NCBI RefSeq assembly: GCF_001428105.1
Contig: NZ_LMSJ01000045.1
Span: 31,277 to 92,849 of the forward strand
DNA: 61,573 nt
Origin: Paenibacillus sp. Soil766
GTDB lineage: Bacteria > Bacillota > Bacilli > Paenibacillales > NBRC-103111
Reading direction: 5' to 3'
The notes under the pieces are model-generated. The model saw nothing but the letters and a program-made list of their open reading frames with translations. It did no database searches and was not told the origin of the DNA. Positions 1 through 8,081 of the stretch are shown here, piece by piece. The position numbers were made by a program, and so were the translations under genes. Each line of letters begins with the position of its first letter. The stretch's first letter is position 1.

Positions 1-201
1 GGAGCAACAGGAGCAACAGGTGCAACAGGAGCAACAGGTGCAACAGGAGCAACAGGAGCAACAGGAGTAACAGGAGCAACAGGACCTACTGGTCCAACAG
101 GACCGAAAGGAAAAAGAGGAAAAAGAGGAAAAAGAGGAAAAAGAGGACATTGTTCCAGCTCCAGCTCCAGCTCAAGTTCAGATAGCGATGATGAAGATTA
201 A
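1..201 (+). CDS. Collagen-like protein, 3' end only
   Basis: The window opens inside this gene, and its last 66 codons are visible in frame 1. They encode Gly-Ala-Thr triplets, then Gly-Pro-Thr, then four Lys-Arg-Gly triplets, one His-Cys, nine consecutive serines and an acidic end (DSDDED). Collagen-like GXX proteins with threonine-rich triplets are typical of the exosporium filaments of Bacillus and Paenibacillus spores, where the threonines are usually glycosylated. The basic-then-Ser-then-acidic tail is unusual and looks like a possible phosphorylation target. A coat-kinase-like gene follows directly. The N-terminus and targeting sequence lie outside the window, so the exact family is unknown. 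Confidence 0.85.
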   Translation, partial: GATGATGATGATGATGATGATGVTGATGPTGPTGPKGKRGKRGKRGKRGHCSSSSSSSSSDSDDED

Positions 202-232
202 CGTATTTAATAACTTTATATCCTGAATTTAA

Positions 233-272
233 GATAAGATCCTCCTTTCATAATGCGAAAGGGGATCTTATC
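233..272 (+). terminator. Hairpin terminator after collagen-like gene
   Basis: GATAAGATCC pairs perfectly with GGATCTTATC, and an inner CCTTTC/GAAAGG stem extends it around a 7-base loop. Only a weak T-rich stretch follows, so termination may be imperfect and some read-through into the kinase gene is possible. Confidence 0.6.
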
Positions 273-305
273 TGCTTGAAACCTTAAAAACTGGAAGTGG
301 TGCAG

Positions 306-1289
306 ATGGTTAAGGGACTTCTAGCAGCCGTTGAAAAAAAATACGCTTTGACTATCCAACATTTTGAAGTCATTCGTGACACAACTCGAACTTTTGTTTT
401 AAAAGTTATTGCAGAGCAAGGCATATTTATTTTGAAAAGTATGTATACCGATGAACATCGTTTGCAATTTATTCTGGAAGCTGAAGACTTTATTAGAAGC
501 CGAGGTATTAAGATTCCATCCGTTCTTCTTACAAATGAGAACAAGCTATATTTTACCTATAAAGGAGAGTATTTTGTCTTGCAGCAGTGGATCTGTGCCG
601 TGCCGTATCGTCTGACAAGCATAGACAAGACGGTTAGATTGGCCCAATTACTTGGTGAAATCCATTCTTTTACAAAAGGTTATCAACCTTCTTTTGGGCC
701 ATTTTATTACGGAGCTGCGAAGTGGGAGCAAGAGTACGAAGAAAATGTTGGTTACTTAGAGAGCTGGAGGATCGACAGTCTAAAAATAGAGGAAGAATGG
801 AAATTATCTGTTTTAGAATATTTAGATTTTTTTATATCGACAGGAACTTATGTAAAAGAAAACGTGAAGACCAACATTATCTTTCATTCTTGGAATGAGA
901 ATCATCCTAATCTTGTTCTAAGTCATAGTGATTTTCACACACAAAATGTCTTAATGGATGAATCACTAGATTTACACATTATTGATTGGGAATTTGTAAG
1001 ACTAGATTTTCCTTCAAGAGACATTAACCGGCTTCTATACGCGATGTTAAAAAAGTCCACAGCATGGAATCATCAAGTGTTTAATACGATGATGCGTGCC
1101 TATCTCAACCGGAATTGGCTCTCAGATCAAGAAATGAAGTTGATGTATCTAGATTTGGCTTTTCCTCACAATTTTTGCCGGAATCTGATTTGGGGTAAAT
1201 TCGCACGAATGACAGTGAACCAAATAAAGGATCTGCTACAGAAAGAATATGATAAAACAGTTTATTTGCTCGACTGTTATAAAAAGTAA
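306..1289 (+). CDS. CotS/YutH-like spore-coat kinase (APH fold)
   Basis: A protein of about 328 residues with the aminoglycoside-phosphotransferase/choline-kinase fold, of the kind found in spore-coat proteins CotS, CotI and YutH. The catalytic loop reads SHSDFHTQNVL (H-x-D-x4-N) and is followed by the metal-binding IIDWEF. Conserved arginines and a helical C-lobe follow. Possible starts are GTG 297, GTG 300 and ATG 306; a stop at 285 limits extension, and ATG 306 has the best-placed purine-rich upstream sequence. It lies between two collagen-like genes, which supports a role in the spore coat or exosporium. Its substrate is unknown; the Ser-rich tail of the preceding gene is a candidate (inference). 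A small-molecule kinase cannot be excluded. Confidence 0.75.
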   Translation: MVKGLLAAVEKKYALTIQHFEVIRDTTRTFVLKVIAEQGIFILKSMYTDEHRLQFILEAEDFIRSRGIKIPSVLLTNENKLYFTYKGEYFVLQQWICAVPYRLTSIDKTVRLAQLLGEIHSFTKGYQPSFGPFYYGAAKWEQEYEENVGYLESWRIDSLKIEEEWKLSVLEYLDFFISTGTYVKENVKTNIIFHSWNENHPNLVLSHSDFHTQNVLMDESLDLHIIDWEFVRLDFPSRDINRLLYAMLKKSTAWNHQVFNTMMRAYLNRNWLSDQEMKLMYLDLAFPHNFCRNLIWGKFARMTVNQIKDLLQKEYDKTVYLLDCYKK

Positions 1290-1305
1290 TACCTTAACAA
1301 TCCAC

Positions 1306-1355
1306 AAAACAGCAGTCACTCTCGCTTTTTGAGAGAGGCTGTTGTTATTTGATTT
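1306..1355 (+). terminator. Rho-independent terminator after the coat kinase
   Basis: ACAGC and CTCTC arms pair with GAGAG and GCTGTT around a T-rich loop, followed by a T-rich stretch. The remaining sequence to 1601 is AT-rich leader for the next gene; no confident sigma-factor site was recognised in it. Confidence 0.6.
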
Positions 1356-1601
1356 TTCAGGGTATTAATTATCACTAAAAGTTAATGTATTGTGACATTA
1401 GGTTCTTTCAAATTGATAACAGGACAGTAGCGAATTCCAACACCCTTGCAACCACGTTTAATCCTAGCATTATAGAAGAATCACATTTTCATTACATATA
1501 GTCATATGCATATTTTGGAATGGACAACCATCTATTGCCAAAAAGTACAGACAAACCTCTGGGATAATCCGTATGATGAAGCATCACAGGAGGTGTTGTA
1601 A

Positions 1602-3248
1602 TTGAGTCTCTTAGTTGGCAAAAAGAAAAGTACCACGACAGTGAAAAAACGTGTAATTATTAAAAAAAGTGGGGCAAAGCTCCATAAAGTAAGTGGTTGC
1701 GGCTGCCACAAACGTAAGAAAAAATCAAAAAAACACTGCCGCAAGATTGTTATCGTGAAAATCAGGCGGAAATGCTGTAAAAAGGGTCCAAAAGGAGATC
1801 GCGGTCCACGTGGTTTCAGAGGCTTGACTGGAGCTGCAGGAGCGACAGGTGCAACTGGAGAAGCAGGAGCACATGGCGCAACTGGTTCAATCGGTGCAAC
1901 AGGAGCAACAGGAGCAACAGGAGCAGCAGGAGCAAAAGGAGCAACAGGAGAACGAGGCCCAAAAGGTAAAAAAGGCGACGATGGTGATAGAGGAAAAAGA
2001 GGTCATACAGGGCCAACAGGACCTAAAGGGGATCATGGTCACCATGGACACCACGGACCAACAGGTCCAACAGGTCCAACAGGTCCAAGAGGTGAGAAAG
2101 GTCACAAAGGCGATAAAGGGGATCATGGACAACATGGACCAATGGGACCGATGGGGCCGCAGGGTGAAACAGGACCTCGTGGAGCAACAGGACCATATGG
2201 AATTGGGGGCATTGGACCAACTGGGGCACCAGGATCAGCTGGAGCAATGGGTCCGATGGGACCAATGGGACCGTTGGGTCCAATGGGGCCGATGGGTCCA
2301 AGGGGTCCGCAAGGAGAAACAGGAGCTCGTGGAGCAACAGGACCATATGGAATTGGAGGCGTTGGACCAACTGGGGCACCAGGAGCAGCAGGAGCAATGG
2401 GTCCTATGGGTCCAACGGGTGTAGGAGCAACGGGGCCAATGGGTCCTATGGGTCCAACGGGTGTAGGAGCAACGGGGCCAATGGGTCCTATGGGTCCAGC
2501 GGGTCCTGGGGTAGGAGAAGCTGGAGCGACCGGAGCTACAGGAGCAACAGGAGCGGCCGGAGCGGCAGGCGAAACCGGTGCAGTCGGAGCAACAGGAGCA
2601 ACAGGAGCAACAGGAGCGGCCGGAGCAGCAGGCGAAACCGGTGCAGTCGGAGCGACGGGAGCAACAGGAGCAACGGGAGCGGCCGGAGCAGCAGGTGAAA
2701 CAGGAGCAGTCGGAGCAACAGGGGCGACTGGAACACCTGGACCAGGTGCAATTATTCCTTTTGCATCAGGTATCCCAGTGGCATTAGCTTCGGTTTTAGG
2801 AGGTGTGCTCAGTACAGGTGGACTTATCGGATTCGGCAGTTCAATCGATAATGTTGTTGTTGGTGGGGCGACGATCAATCTCTCGGCAAGCGGTGGACTT
2901 CTCGACTTCGCATTCTCCTCGCCTCGCGCAGGAACAGTCACATCTATATCTGCATTTTTCAGTGTCACTGCTGGTGTCACGGTGGCAAGCCCAGTCACGG
3001 TTAGGGCAACATTATATAGAGCAGCTGCTGGCAGCAATATCTTCTCGCCGACAACTGCCGTCTTACCGTTGACACCATCTTTGACTGGCTTGATTAATAT
3101 TGGAATGACTAGACATGCTATGCTTCCAGTTAGTGTACCAGTTGCAGCAGAAGATCGTCTCTTAATGGTATTCTCCCTTGATGCAGAAGGTCTGGATCTT
3201 CTAGAAACTGTTATCGGCTATGCTAGTGCTGGTATTACAATTAATTAA
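1602..3248 (+). CDS. BclB-type collagen-like exosporium glycoprotein
   Basis: A 548-residue protein with three parts. Residues 1-65 are very basic and Cys-rich (CGCH, KKHC, RKCCKKG). Residues 66-385 are Gly-X-X repeats rich in GAT, GPM and GPT triplets. The C-terminal domain of about 160 residues begins IIPFASGIPVAL and ends VIGYASAGITIN, which matches the C-terminal domain of BclB-related exosporium proteins. Such proteins trimerise through the C-terminal domain and form glycosylated collagen-like filaments on the spore surface. The start is TTG at 1602, with a strong CAGGAGGTG ribosome binding site just upstream. The basic Cys-rich head differs from the usual BclA leader and may anchor or crosslink the protein. 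Near-identical GAT blocks at 2520-2740 suggest recent expansion or contraction. Confidence 0.85.
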   Translation: MSLLVGKKKSTTTVKKRVIIKKSGAKLHKVSGCGCHKRKKKSKKHCRKIVIVKIRRKCCKKGPKGDRGPRGFRGLTGAAGATGATGEAGAHGATGSIGATGATGATGAAGAKGATGERGPKGKKGDDGDRGKRGHTGPTGPKGDHGHHGHHGPTGPTGPTGPRGEKGHKGDKGDHGQHGPMGPMGPQGETGPRGATGPYGIGGIGPTGAPGSAGAMGPMGPMGPLGPMGPMGPRGPQGETGARGATGPYGIGGVGPTGAPGAAGAMGPMGPTGVGATGPMGPMGPTGVGATGPMGPMGPAGPGVGEAGATGATGATGAAGAAGETGAVGATGATGATGAAGAAGETGAVGATGATGATGAAGAAGETGAVGATGATGTPGPGAIIPFASGIPVALASVLGGVLSTGGLIGFGSSIDNVVVGGATINLSASGGLLDFAFSSPRAGTVTSISAFFSVTAGVTVASPVTVRATLYRAAAGSNIFSPTTAVLPLTPSLTGLINIGMTRHAMLPVSVPVAAEDRLLMVFSLDAEGLDLLETVIGYASAGITIN

Positions 3249-3274
3249 CATTTAGATAAATAGGTAGGTTAATA

Positions 3275-3349
3275 AAAAAGAAGCTCAAGGTAACTACGAT
3301 TCATAACCTAGTCAATTGCTAGGATTGAATAGTATTATCTTGAGCTTTT
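3275..3349. terminator. Bidirectional terminator between convergent genes
   Basis: AAGCTCAAGGTAA pairs with TTATCTTGAGCTT, with an inner CCTAG/CTAGG stem. It is flanked by A-rich sequence on one side and TTTT on the other, so it can serve both the collagen gene and the convergent regulator. Confidence 0.75.
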
Positions 3350-3368
3350 CATGTTCAACACACACGAT

Positions 3369-5096
3369 TTACTCCAAATCGAATTCTTTGATCTTATTGT
3401 AAAGCGTACCACGAGAAATCCCGAGAAGTTTAGCAGCTGCGCTCTTGTTTCCAGCTGTTTTGGCTAGTGCTTCTTCAATTAAAGTGATTTCATCACTTTC
3501 GCTTACTTTTTCTTTTAGTGTCATCATCGAGGCTTCTGTTTCTTGAACTAAACTTGGTTGCTGCTCTTGGAGTGCGGAAGGTAACTGATCTAAGGTAATG
3601 ACATCATCTTCATTCAAAATGATGCAGCGCTCGATCACATTTTTCAATTCCTGTATATTTCCAGGCCAATCGTATTGGGACAACGCTAAAATCACTTCAG
3701 GTGACAGGCCAGGTGCTGGCTTCTGGTAGTGCATGGAAAATTGCTTCAGATACATATGAACCATCGCTGGGATATCTTCGTTACGTTCGCGCAAAGGCGG
3801 GATTCGAATAGAAATAACATTCAGCGCATAGTAAAGGTCCGTTCTGAATTCATGGGAGGCAACCTTGCTAGCAAGATCCTGTGTAGTTGCAATAATAATG
3901 CGAGTTCTCACATTGATCGGTTGATTGCCACCAGAGCGGACAAGTGTTTGCTGCGTGATGTAGCGATAGAGCTTGGCTTGAAGCTCCAGAGACATTTTCT
4001 CAATTTCGTTAATAAATAGTGTACCCTCTTTGGCAAGTTCTAATTTGCCCGGTTGACCACTTTCATTTCCGCTGAATGCCCCACCTTGATAGCCGAACAA
4101 TTCTGTTTCCAAAATGCCTGCTGGTACAATACCGCAATGAACAGTAAAAAAAGGATACATCGAACGTGAGCTCGATTGATGAATAATTTGCGCGAGCTGC
4201 TCCTTCCCAACACCTGATTCTCCGATGAGTAGGACGGGGGTATCCGTAGCCGCGACTTTTTTGGCCCATTGGATAACCTTGCCGATGGCAGGCCCCTTTC
4301 CTTTGATCAGGGCAAAAGGGTCATCAGGCGATGACTCAAAAGGTAGTCCTACGGATTCGACAGTTGTTAATTGTTCATTCAATCGCACCAATTGCGTAAT
4401 ATCTTGTTCGGTTGCAACACCACCAATGATGGTACCCGCGGCATCCCTGATTGGTGAAGCATTAATGAGGACATGCGTTTCAGGTCTTGGGCGGTGATAC
4501 GTATTGCGGATGAGTCGGCCTTCATCTAACATTTTCAGAACCATCAGGGTTTCGACGTCAAAATGCTCCCCAATCCGCTTGCCCACAATGTCTGCCCGCG
4601 GCAATCCATAAAGCTCTTCAGCGACAGGGTTCCAGCAAATCACAGCCCCTTCTCGGTCCACGACGGTTACGGCGTCGGTCACGGTATCCGCTAGGGCAGC
4701 GAAGTAGGCGTACCACTTCTGCCCCTCTTTCATCACGTATTCAGCATATGCAGAATGGCTGACATAACCTACTAGGGTGTCTTGTTCCTTAATGAAGAGA
4801 AAGGGGCGAATTCTTCCACATATAAGCTTTTGAATGTGCTCTTGATCGGTAAGCTCCCGTATTGAACAACTTGGAATGTTGAAATAGTCCATGTTCACTA
4901 ATTGTGCAAGCACGGAAGATGACTCAAATGCTTTTAACAACTCTGCATCCTCTGGTGTAAATAATGCTAGGACACGTTCTTGTTGGACGATCACGGCTGT
5001 GCCTTTCTGAAGAATAGAAGTGAGGTCCGTTATTGTCGTCTCTATAGGAAGTGATTGAAACTGTGTGTTCAATGGAAAGTGTTCAGGAATGAACAT
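3369..5096 (-). CDS. PAS-AAA+-Fis regulator of proline catabolism
   Basis: A 575-residue transcriptional regulator. An N-terminal region of about 115 residues looks CBS-like. A PAS domain follows (about 125-240), then a sigma-54-interaction-type AAA+ domain (Walker A GESGVGKE, about 265-500) and a Fis-type helix-turn-helix at the end (NKSAAAKLLGISRGTLYNKI). RocR-type activators with this layout control arginine, ornithine or proline breakdown, and the divergent genes here encode proline dehydrogenase and P5C dehydrogenase. Several AAA+ motifs are altered: GAFTGA reads GAFSGN, the Walker B reads FINEI rather than FLDEI, and the usual ATNRDL reads ATTQDL. It may therefore be a weak ATPase, or may act without sigma-54. 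The link to proline genes is inferred from position. Confidence 0.85.
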   Translation of the reverse strand: MFIPEHFPLNTQFQSLPIETTITDLTSILQKGTAVIVQQERVLALFTPEDAELLKAFESSSVLAQLVNMDYFNIPSCSIRELTDQEHIQKLICGRIRPFLFIKEQDTLVGYVSHSAYAEYVMKEGQKWYAYFAALADTVTDAVTVVDREGAVICWNPVAEELYGLPRADIVGKRIGEHFDVETLMVLKMLDEGRLIRNTYHRPRPETHVLINASPIRDAAGTIIGGVATEQDITQLVRLNEQLTTVESVGLPFESSPDDPFALIKGKGPAIGKVIQWAKKVAATDTPVLLIGESGVGKEQLAQIIHQSSSRSMYPFFTVHCGIVPAGILETELFGYQGGAFSGNESGQPGKLELAKEGTLFINEIEKMSLELQAKLYRYITQQTLVRSGGNQPINVRTRIIIATTQDLASKVASHEFRTDLYYALNVISIRIPPLRERNEDIPAMVHMYLKQFSMHYQKPAPGLSPEVILALSQYDWPGNIQELKNVIERCIILNEDDVITLDQLPSALQEQQPSLVQETEASMMTLKEKVSESDEITLIEEALAKTAGNKSAAAKLLGISRGTLYNKIKEFDLE

Positions 5097-5183
5097 GTTA
5101 ACCCTCTTTTATCCGCCATATTTGATTTTTAATTTACCATGAAAAGGTAGGTGATTCAACACAACTCAGCTTATAGATGAATA

Positions 5184-5309
5184 TTGTACAGATATGAATG
5201 GCTTTCAAGGGTGCTTTGTACAAGTTAACAAATAACAATGAACAAATAGTGTTCAAAAATAAAAATTTACTGTATAATTAAATTATAAGTTAAACACAAT
5301 TGTACAATT
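5184..5309. promoter_or_regulatory. Candidate control region of the proline genes
   Basis: The divergent intergenic region contains TTGTACA at 5184-5190, TTGTACAA at 5216-5223 and the palindrome AATTGTACAATT at 5298-5309. A separate palindrome TGAACA-N5-TGTTCA lies at 5239-5255. A good sigma-A-like -10, TATAAT, lies at 5273-5278. No GG-N10-GC sigma-54 element was found; the nearest match (5200-5214) has an 11-base gap. Function is inferred from position and symmetry. Confidence 0.5.
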
Positions 5310-5330
5310 CATTCTTGGAGGCAACCACAG

Positions 5331-6245
5331 ATGGAACTCATGATGCGTAATATGTTTCAATCCCTAGGCAAAAGTCGCACTGCTAATCGCTTAGCTAAAA
5401 AATATGGTCTACGTTTTGGTGCTGCTCGTTTTGTTGCAGGAGAGACAATCGCTCAATCGATTGATGCGGTGCGCGGGTTGAATCAGGACGGCCGCGTAGC
5501 GACGTTAGATCATCTTGGTGAGTTTGTTTTTAGCGTCGAGGAAGCATTGGAATCTGCTGCGATGTGTATCCAAACCCTAGACGCGATTGCCGAGTCGGGT
5601 GTTCGCTCTAATTTATCTTTAAAAATGACTTCGTTAGGATTGGATATTAACAGAGAGCTTTGTGTAACCAGCATGAAACGGATTCTAGATCGTGCTCGCT
5701 TGCATGGGAATTTTGTCCGTATCGATATGGAGGATTATGCTCATTGTCAGGTCTCGCTTGATATTTACCGCGAACTTCGTCAAGAATACGACAATGTCGG
5801 GATCGTGATTCAGGCTTATTTGTTCCGTACGCTACAGGATATGGATGATCTGCATGAGCTAAGTGCGAATTTGCGATTGGTGAAGGGCGCTTATAAAGAG
5901 TCTCCTGAGGTTGCTTTTCCAGAGAAAAGTGCTGTCGATGAGAATTACAAAATCATTATTCAGAAACACTTGTTGAACGGACATTATACAGCTGTTGCTA
6001 GTCATGATGAGGCCATTATTCAGTTTACGAAGCAATTTGTGAGTGAGAATAATATTGGGAAAGATCAGTTCGAGTTCCAAATGCTATATGGGATCCGTGA
6101 AGATTTGCAAAAACAACTAGTAAAAGAGGGATACTGTGTCCGCATTTATGTGCCGTATGGTGTGGATTGGTTCGGTTATTTCATGAGAAGGTTAGCAGAG
6201 CGTCCAGCGAATGTCTGGTTTGTTCTTAAAAATATGTTCAAATAA
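5331..6245 (+). CDS. Proline dehydrogenase
   Basis: A 304-residue monofunctional proline dehydrogenase. It is a FAD-dependent TIM-barrel enzyme that oxidises L-proline to delta-1-pyrroline-5-carboxylate and passes electrons to the membrane quinone pool. The C-terminal substrate-binding signature is present: RIYVPYG followed by YFMRRLAERPAN, supplying the paired arginines that bind the proline carboxylate. Length matches the Gram-positive stand-alone enzymes (PutB/FadM type). GGAGG lies 9 bases before ATG 5331. The P5C dehydrogenase gene follows after 51 bases, so both steps from proline to glutamate are probably co-transcribed and controlled by the divergent regulator. Confidence 0.95.
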   Translation: MELMMRNMFQSLGKSRTANRLAKKYGLRFGAARFVAGETIAQSIDAVRGLNQDGRVATLDHLGEFVFSVEEALESAAMCIQTLDAIAESGVRSNLSLKMTSLGLDINRELCVTSMKRILDRARLHGNFVRIDMEDYAHCQVSLDIYRELRQEYDNVGIVIQAYLFRTLQDMDDLHELSANLRLVKGAYKESPEVAFPEKSAVDENYKIIIQKHLLNGHYTAVASHDEAIIQFTKQFVSENNIGKDQFEFQMLYGIREDLQKQLVKEGYCVRIYVPYGVDWFGYFMRRLAERPANVWFVLKNMFK

Positions 6246-6296
6246 ACACGGAAAATAATTAATAATAGCTTTCTATTCGGAGAGGAGACTATATAC

Positions 6297-7868
6297 ATGA
6301 CTACATTAACAACGAAGGTAACGCCTTACGCGAATGAACCATTTACGAATTTCGCACTTGAGGACAATGTGAAAGCGATGCAAGCGGCGATCGCGAAGGT
6401 GAAGGGCGAGCTTGGGCTTGAGTACCCTCTATCTATTGGTTCTGAGAAGATCATGACCGAAACGAAGATTACCTCGATTAACCCAGGCAATGTGGATGAA
6501 GTGATCGGGTACGTGAGTAAGGCGGATCAGGGTTTGGCTGAAAAAGCGATGAACGTTGCTCTCGAAACTTTCGAGTCTTGGAAAAAGGTTCCCGCTAGAG
6601 AACGTGCGGAATATTTGTTCAAGGCAGCAGCGCTCATGCGTGCTAGAAAGCATGAGTTTTCGGCGCTGATGATTCTTGAATCCGGCAAAAACTATATAGA
6701 AGCCGATGTCGATACGGCAGAAGCGATCGATTTCATCGAGTTCTATGCGCGTGAGATGATCCGTTTGAGTCAAATTAATGAGACACAGCCATTGGTACGC
6801 ATTCCTGGGGAGAACAATCAGATTTCTTACATCCCGCTTGGTGTTGGCGTTGTGATTCCACCGTGGAATTTCCCGCTTGCGATTTGTGTAGGGATGACCG
6901 TTTCCGCTGTTGTTTCAGGGAATACGGTATTGCTGAAGCCTGCTTCCACGACACCTGTGATCGCTCATAAATTCATCGCATTAATGGAGGAAGTTGGACT
7001 GCCAGCGGGTGTGATTAACTTCATTCCTGGCAGCGGAGCTGAGGTTGGCGACTATTTGACGACGCATCCGAAAACTCGGTTTATCTCTTTCACGGGATCG
7101 AAAGAAATTGGCTTGCGGATCAACCGTTTGGCTGCTGATGTGGCCCCAGGACAAATCTGGATTAAGCGTGTCATCGCTGAAATGGGTGGGAAAGATGGCA
7201 TCGTTGTCGACGAAACGGCGGATTTGGATGCAGCTGCGGCTGCGATTGTGGCTTCGGCTTTTGGCTTCCAAGGTCAGAAATGCTCCGCAGGCTCCCGCGC
7301 AATCATCGTAGAATCGGTCTACGACGAAGTGGTCGAGAAGGTTGTTGCTTACACGAATAGACTACAAAGCGGTCTGCCGGAGTTGAACTTCGCGGCAGGT
7401 CCAGTGATAGATAAAGCATCGTATGAGCGGATTTTGGACTATATCGAAGTCGGCAAAAGTGAAGGCACACTATTAGTAGGCGGCAGTAAAGCAGAAGGGA
7501 ATGGCTATTACATTCAGCCTACGGTGTTCGGTGATGTGAGCGGCAAAGCGCGCTTGATGCAGGAGGAGATCTTCGGACCTGTACTCGCGATTGCGAAAGC
7601 AGCAGACTGGCAAGAAGCAATTGACATGTACAACGATACGGAGTTCGGGTTGACCGGTTCGTACTTCTCCACGGACGAAGATCGCATCGCAGAAGCGTTG
7701 GAGACCGTTCATTGCGGTAACTTGTACATTAACCGCAAATGTACAGGAGCGCTTGTCGGCGTGCATCCGTTCGGCGGGTTCAACATGTCTGGTACCGACT
7801 CCAAGGCTGGCGGATATGACTACTTGATGTTGCTGACGCAAGCGAAGTTGACTTCGCGTAAGGTGTAG
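6297..7868 (+). CDS. rocA: L-glutamate gamma-semialdehyde (P5C) dehydrogenase
   Basis: A 523-residue aldehyde dehydrogenase of the RocA/PruA group, which oxidises glutamate semialdehyde to glutamate with NAD. The catalytic cysteine is in GFQGQKCSAGSRAI, the general-base region reads EMGGKD, and the cofactor-binding region includes PPWNFPLAI and FTGSKEIG. The C-terminal motif HPFGGFNMSGTDSKAGG is typical of P5C dehydrogenases. AGGAG lies ahead of ATG 6297. It is second in the proline operon and followed by a strong terminator. Assignment to the family is firm; the choice between the rocA and pruA names is a matter of convention. Confidence 0.95.
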   Translation: MTTLTTKVTPYANEPFTNFALEDNVKAMQAAIAKVKGELGLEYPLSIGSEKIMTETKITSINPGNVDEVIGYVSKADQGLAEKAMNVALETFESWKKVPARERAEYLFKAAALMRARKHEFSALMILESGKNYIEADVDTAEAIDFIEFYAREMIRLSQINETQPLVRIPGENNQISYIPLGVGVVIPPWNFPLAICVGMTVSAVVSGNTVLLKPASTTPVIAHKFIALMEEVGLPAGVINFIPGSGAEVGDYLTTHPKTRFISFTGSKEIGLRINRLAADVAPGQIWIKRVIAEMGGKDGIVVDETADLDAAAAAIVASAFGFQGQKCSAGSRAIIVESVYDEVVEKVVAYTNRLQSGLPELNFAAGPVIDKASYERILDYIEVGKSEGTLLVGGSKAEGNGYYIQPTVFGDVSGKARLMQEEIFGPVLAIAKAADWQEAIDMYNDTEFGLTGSYFSTDEDRIAEALETVHCGNLYINRKCTGALVGVHPFGGFNMSGTDSKAGGYDYLMLLTQAKLTSRKV

Positions 7869-7913
7869 GATTTAATTGCCGTTTGAAGAGAAGGCGACAA
7901 TAGATTGATGAGG

Positions 7914-7939
7914 CCCCACTTCGATGAAGTGGGGTTTTT
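7914..7939 (+). terminator. Rho-independent terminator of the proline operon
   Basis: CCCCACTTC pairs perfectly with GAAGTGGGG around GAT and is followed by TTTTT. The remaining sequence to the next gene (7940-8081) shows no other feature I recognise. Confidence 0.9.
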
Positions 7940-8081
7940 AACTATGAAACGACTGCATTCGAATCGGCCTCTCCAGTTTACATATTTCAAGGCTCACTCC
8001 ACAATAAATCAAACAGTTGCCCCTAAGTGACGGATTTGAGATAATGCTCATAGTGAAAATTGATGAATGGGAGTGACATCC

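Noticed and set aside
1816..3037. Long open frames antisense and out of frame inside the collagen gene (up to 304 codons)
   Set aside because: They result from the low-complexity GAT/GPM repeats, which keep several frames open; they have no ribosome binding sites and no protein-like composition.
5200..5214. TGGC ... TGCT sequence resembling a sigma-54 -24/-12 promoter
   Set aside because: There are 11 bases between GG and GC instead of 10, and the flanks do not match the consensus.
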